A DNA stretch of 37,042 nt. Origin: Nostoc calcicola FACHB-3891. Its GTDB lineage: Bacteria; Cyanobacteriota; Cyanobacteriia; Cyanobacteriales; Nostocaceae. The notes under the pieces are model-generated. The model was not told the origin of the DNA, ran no database searches, and was given only the letters and a program-made list of their open reading frames with translations. This document shows positions 33,821-37,042 of the stretch, in pieces (the first letter of the stretch is position 1; each line of letters starts with the position of its first letter). A program made the translations under genes and the position numbers. The stretch lies in contig NZ_JACJRQ010000065.1 of the NCBI RefSeq assembly GCF_014697355.1, positions 1 to 37,042 on the forward strand, written 5' to 3'.

Positions 33821-35116
33821 ATGATTAATCCAAATAACTCTGACAAAAGTCAACTAGATGCGCTCATGAGTCAAGGGATGTCCCATTGGCAAATAAGCAA
33901 TAGCTTTGACAAATCCTACAAAGAACAGCGACAGCGCTTCCTGCTCAAGCGATTGCAATTGCAGGCTCAAATCATGCTGATTTCTGGCTTGACTTTGATT
34001 GCTTTTTTCTTTTGGGTAAATTCACAAGTACAAGGCAAAATATATGCCTTTAAAATTGGTTTTGTAGTAGAACTATTCATTCTTCTTTGTTGGGCTTTAT
34101 GTAAAACCTCCATAGGTCGCCGCCATCCAGATTTAATTTTTTTGAGCTTATGCTGGTCTGTAACTTGTGTTGTCCAAATTGATGTAGCGTTGCTATTTAA
34201 TAAACTCGAACCTACAAACAATCTCTGGAGTCTGATGTTTTTAACTCAAGCTACACTTGTGCCGGTACAGTGGTGGATGCATTTAGTATCACAGATTGGG
34301 ACAATTTCTTGCTATTCAATTTTATATTTTTTATATAATCCTACATTAAAAAATCCCTTAGATTATTATGTTGAACACGGTTTATATCTTTTTTGGACTT
34401 GCATAATTTGTGTTTTTTCTGTTTATTTATATGAGCGCTTACAAAAAAATGAATTTGACGCTCGTAAAGCAATGGAGGTAGCCCAACAAAAATCAGAACG
34501 GCTACTACTAAATATTTTGCCAGAGATGATTGCCGAACAATTAAAACAACAGCCGACAACTATTGCCGATAGCTTTCTGGAAGTTACGGTGTTATTTGCC
34601 GATATTGTTGGTTTTACAGAGCTTTCAAGCCGGACATCTCCTGCGGAATTAGTTGATTTATTAAATACAATATTTTGTTTGTTCGACCAATTGGCAGAAC
34701 GTCATGGAGTGGAAAAAATCAAGACCATTGGCGATGCGTATATGGCTGTTGCTGGGTTGCCAAATCAGTCTAATAACCACGCGATCGCTATAGCTAATAT
34801 GGCGTTGGATATGCAAAATGCTGTAGCTAAATTTAATGAAGAAAATAACCAATCTTTTCGGATTCGTATTGGCATTAGTACCGGACCGGTAGTCGCAGGA
34901 GTGATTGGTCTGAAAAAGTTTGCCTACGACCTTTGGGGAGATACTGTTAATACAGCTAGTCGCATGGAATCACACGGTATTGCGGGTGGCATCCAAGTTT
35001 GTGAAGCAAGTTATCAACTTTTAAAGGATAAATTTTTATTGGAAGAACGAGGTTTAATTAAGGTTAAAGGTAAAGGTGAAATGATGACTTATCTATTAAA
35101 AGGAATTGCCAAATAG
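33821..35116 (+). CDS. Membrane-bound class III adenylate cyclase
   Basis: The 431-residue protein has about six membrane segments (51-66, 78-94, 104-126, 137-150, 155-172, 186-204), a short coupling helix (KSERLLLNILPEMIAEQLKQ, 224-243) and one class III cyclase domain (about 252-425). Metal ligands D261 (FADIVGFT) and D305 (TIGDAYM), the adenine-specifying Lys (K299 or K301 in EKIKTIGD) and D370 (YDLWGD), and transition-state N377 and R381 (NTASR) are all present. It should make cAMP and act as a homodimer, like other six-helix bacterial cyclases. No classical sensor domain is visible; the membrane part may itself sense a ligand. Confidence 0.92.
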   Translation: MINPNNSDKSQLDALMSQGMSHWQISNSFDKSYKEQRQRFLLKRLQLQAQIMLISGLTLIAFFFWVNSQVQGKIYAFKIGFVVELFILLCWALCKTSIGRRHPDLIFLSLCWSVTCVVQIDVALLFNKLEPTNNLWSLMFLTQATLVPVQWWMHLVSQIGTISCYSILYFLYNPTLKNPLDYYVEHGLYLFWTCIICVFSVYLYERLQKNEFDARKAMEVAQQKSERLLLNILPEMIAEQLKQQPTTIADSFLEVTVLFADIVGFTELSSRTSPAELVDLLNTIFCLFDQLAERHGVEKIKTIGDAYMAVAGLPNQSNNHAIAIANMALDMQNAVAKFNEENNQSFRIRIGISTGPVVAGVIGLKKFAYDLWGDTVNTASRMESHGIAGGIQVCEASYQLLKDKFLLEERGLIKVKGKGEMMTYLLKGIAK

Positions 35117-35459
35117 GGACTGTCAAATCAAAAAATTTACCACTGTTCACAGTCAACAATAGACCTCTTGCATAAATATGAATTTGTATCACGCAGAGGC
35201 GCAGAGGCGCAGAGAAGAGAACGCAAAGAAAGACTGTTGCAAGAGGTCTAATCAACAGTCATCTGTCAGCAACTTCAAGTGGGATAATTTATTTTTTGTC
35301 TGTTATGATACCTGGATTTTTGCCAAGCTCTACTAGTGCGTAGGCGTAGCCCGTCGTAGACATCGCTCCTCAGAATCAGCAAATTTTCGTTGTTGAGCTT
35401 AATTTATCTTAATATATTAAGGTAACCTTTTTATAGCCCTACATAGTGTTTATCCCGAA
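35117..35459. other. Intergenic region with a small mobile element
   Basis: Besides the fold-back element at 35160-35250 and a HIP1-related hairpin repeat near 35338-35373 (GCGTAGGCGTAGCCCGTCGT), the remainder is AT-rich and presumably holds the promoter of the MATE gene. No coding sequence is supported. Confidence 0.6.
35160..35250. mobile_element. 91-bp MITE with 13-bp perfect terminal inverted repeats
   Basis: TAGACCTCTTGCA (35160-35172) and TGCAAGAGGTCTA (35238-35250) are perfect inverted repeats. TCAACA occurs one base outside each end (35153-35158 and 35252-35257), a possible 6-bp target duplication if the element is one base longer on each side. The interior has CGCAGAGGCGCAGAGG repeats. 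It has no coding capacity. Confidence 0.7.
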
Positions 35460-36836
35460 ATGGAGTTAACCTCAAAAGAACTTAAATCAGAGTTCATATT
35501 AGAAATCCAAGCCTGCTTACAATTAGCAGTTCCTTTAGTAATTGCTCAAATCTTAGAAGCGGGAATTCCTTTATTGGATGGGGTGATGATGGGCTTACTT
35601 AATACTCAAGCCTTAGCGGCTGGTGCTTTAGGTGCTATCACCTTTTCGACTCTAGCCTCTATTTGTCGTTCTACTCTCTCAACAGTAGGTGCAACTGTTG
35701 CTAATGCTTTTGGTGCAGGAAAAATAGATCGAGTTAGCTGTGCTACCAGTCAGGGAATTTGGTTAGCTGCGATCGCCTGCTTCCCTATAATGTTTATCAT
35801 TTGGCACTTTGATTTGATTCTGATGCTGATTGGTCAAGAAAAAAGCAACGTATTATTAGCTAAAACATATTTACAATCTATTGTTTGGGGTTTTCCTGCT
35901 GCACTCGGCTTCTGTATCTTAAAAGAAGTTAGCTCTGCCCTCAATCGCCCCCAATTCCTGACAGTAATTACAGTGGCGGGATTATTATTAAATGGGGCTG
36001 CTAATTATGTATTCATGTTCGGTAAATTTGGTTTACCAGCCCTTGGCTTAGCTGGTATCGGTTGGGCAAGCACACTCATTCTTTGGTTAAATTTTATCGC
36101 CGCCGCTACTTGGATTTCCTTCGATGAGTACTTTCAAGACTACCATCTCGATCGCGCTTTGCTTCAGTTCGATAGAGAGATGTTTGTAGATATCTGTCAA
36201 ACAGGGTGGTACTTGGGTTTGCAGTATGGAGCCGAAGTTGGAGTATTCACTGCCATTGCTGTACTCATGGGGTGGTTTGGCACTGATAAATTAGCAGCCC
36301 ATGAAATTGCTGTTGAGACAGAAAGTTTTGTCGAAACCGTGTCTATAGGCATTTCTTATGCCATCACCATGAGAGTAGGACAGTTGAAGGGACAAAACGA
36401 TCTCAAAGGAGTAAACAGAGCAGCATTTATTTGCATTGCACTTATTACTCCTTTGGTGAGCATTGTGGCAATAATTTTTTGGCTATTTCCCAACTATATT
36501 GTGAGCATGTATTTGGACACCAATAATCTGAATAATGTCGAAATAGTTAACACTGCAATTTCTTTCTTAGGTGTAGCGGCAATAGTACAGATATTTTATT
36601 CTATTCAAGCGATCGCTGCTGGTGCTTTAATTGGTTTAAAAGATACGCAAACACCAACATCGATCGCGATATTCGCATACTGGGGAGTTGGTCTAGGTAG
36701 CGGCTACCTGATGGCATTTACTTTAGGTTGGGGTGCTATAGGTTTATGGTTGGGTTTATCACTAGGAATGCTTATCGGAGCAGTGCTTTTAGTCGGGCGT
36801 TTTTATTTTTTGACTTCTGAGATCGAGCTTAGTTGA
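35460..36836 (+). CDS. MATE-family efflux transporter
   Basis: MATE proteins export cationic drugs, dyes or metabolites in exchange for Na+ or H+. The 458-residue protein has about twelve hydrophobic segments in two homologous halves, with the family's LAVPLVIAQILEAGIPLLDG start (22-41), an ALGAI segment (56-60), ALNRPQF at about 164-170 and the second-half GWYLGLQYGAEVGVF. It resembles the NorM-type branch. The start ATG at 35460 has no strong ribosome-binding site. The substrate is unknown; no regulator is adjacent. Confidence 0.9.
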   Translation: MELTSKELKSEFILEIQACLQLAVPLVIAQILEAGIPLLDGVMMGLLNTQALAAGALGAITFSTLASICRSTLSTVGATVANAFGAGKIDRVSCATSQGIWLAAIACFPIMFIIWHFDLILMLIGQEKSNVLLAKTYLQSIVWGFPAALGFCILKEVSSALNRPQFLTVITVAGLLLNGAANYVFMFGKFGLPALGLAGIGWASTLILWLNFIAAATWISFDEYFQDYHLDRALLQFDREMFVDICQTGWYLGLQYGAEVGVFTAIAVLMGWFGTDKLAAHEIAVETESFVETVSIGISYAITMRVGQLKGQNDLKGVNRAAFICIALITPLVSIVAIIFWLFPNYIVSMYLDTNNLNNVEIVNTAISFLGVAAIVQIFYSIQAIAAGALIGLKDTQTPTSIAIFAYWGVGLGSGYLMAFTLGWGAIGLWLGLSLGMLIGAVLLVGRFYFLTSEIELS

Positions 36837-36971
36837 ACAGCCTAAAAACTAAGAACTTTAGCATTTGACACTTGCGTTATAGCGTTTCCCGACAAACGTG
36901 AGGTACACCTGTAGGGGCACGGCAGTGCCCATTGGTGTCAACTTAAGCAAAAAGTGAGCAACAGATGTAAT

Positions 36972-36999
36972 CTAAGAACATTGATAAAGATGTTCTTAG
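36972..36999. promoter_or_regulatory. Inverted repeat upstream of the right-edge reading frame
   Basis: CTAAGAACAT (36972-36981) and ATGTTCTTAG (36990-36999) form a perfect 10-bp inverted repeat with an 8-nt spacer, ending 9 bp before an ATG. It could be an operator, a hairpin in a leader, or part of a mobile-element end. Confidence 0.4.
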
Positions 37000-37008
37000 T
37001 GATACATC

Positions 37009-37042
37009 ATGGCGAGAAAAAGACCAGCTAGAATTGGCAACC
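37009..37042 (+). CDS. 5' end of an unidentified gene (partial)
   Basis: An ATG at 37009 opens a frame reading MARKRPARIGN up to the window edge. The basic start and the repeats upstream (AGGGGCACGGCAGTGCCC at about 36914-36931, and the 10-bp inverted repeat) would suit a transposase or DNA-binding protein, but eleven residues are too few to assign it. Confidence 0.35.
   Translation, partial: MARKRPARIGN

Overview
The window is a filamentous, probably heterocyst-forming cyanobacterium (order Nostocales). The evidence is the very frequent HIP1 octamer GCGATCGC, a HetP-family gene, a phycocyanin lyase (CpcT), cyanobacterium-specific small genes (DUF3082) and abundant short tandem and fold-back repeats. 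GC content is low, with AT-rich gaps. The assignment rests on my reading of the sequence; no search was run.

Layout. Positions 1-112 are the 5' end of a 16S rRNA gene running off the left edge, with a clear promoter and leader (113-334). A trpC-type gene and a HetP-like gene follow on the minus strand, then a 1.6-kb AT-rich gap and an AraC-type response regulator. Positions 4.3-15.3 kb are core housekeeping: DUF3082, ispE, ksgA and a potA-type ABC ATPase on the minus strand; a class B penicillin-binding protein (mrdA) and a serine hydrolase on the plus strand; a VanY-type carboxypeptidase, an AEC permease, an exported TPR protein and cpcT. A tRNA-Cys(GCA) gene with a terminator at 15.6 kb is followed directly by a tyrosine integrase, which may mark the start of an accessory region.

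Positions 17-37 kb are more accessory: an exported Arg/Asp repeat protein, a GH65 glycoside phosphorylase, a decayed histidine kinase, a histidine-decarboxylase-like PLP enzyme with an altered lysine motif, an amino-acid-permease/PAS/GGDEF/EAL fusion, an orphan ParA, an AAA-like/GGDEF STAND-type protein, an XPB helicase with its Bax1-like (DUF790) nuclease partner, a membrane adenylate cyclase, a MATE exporter and the first codons of another gene at the right edge.

How the genes fit together. The left half is cell-wall, isoprenoid, rRNA-modification and light-harvesting housekeeping. The right half has three nucleotide second-messenger enzymes (two c-di-GMP, one cAMP) in 12 kb. The most striking is the permease-GGDEF-EAL fusion, which could couple amino acid or amine sensing to c-di-GMP and lies convergent to the decarboxylase gene. 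Mobile fold-back elements and heptamer repeats have reshaped gene ends at several places: the ksgA 3' end, the ispE leader, the XPB C-terminus and the histidine kinase 5' end.
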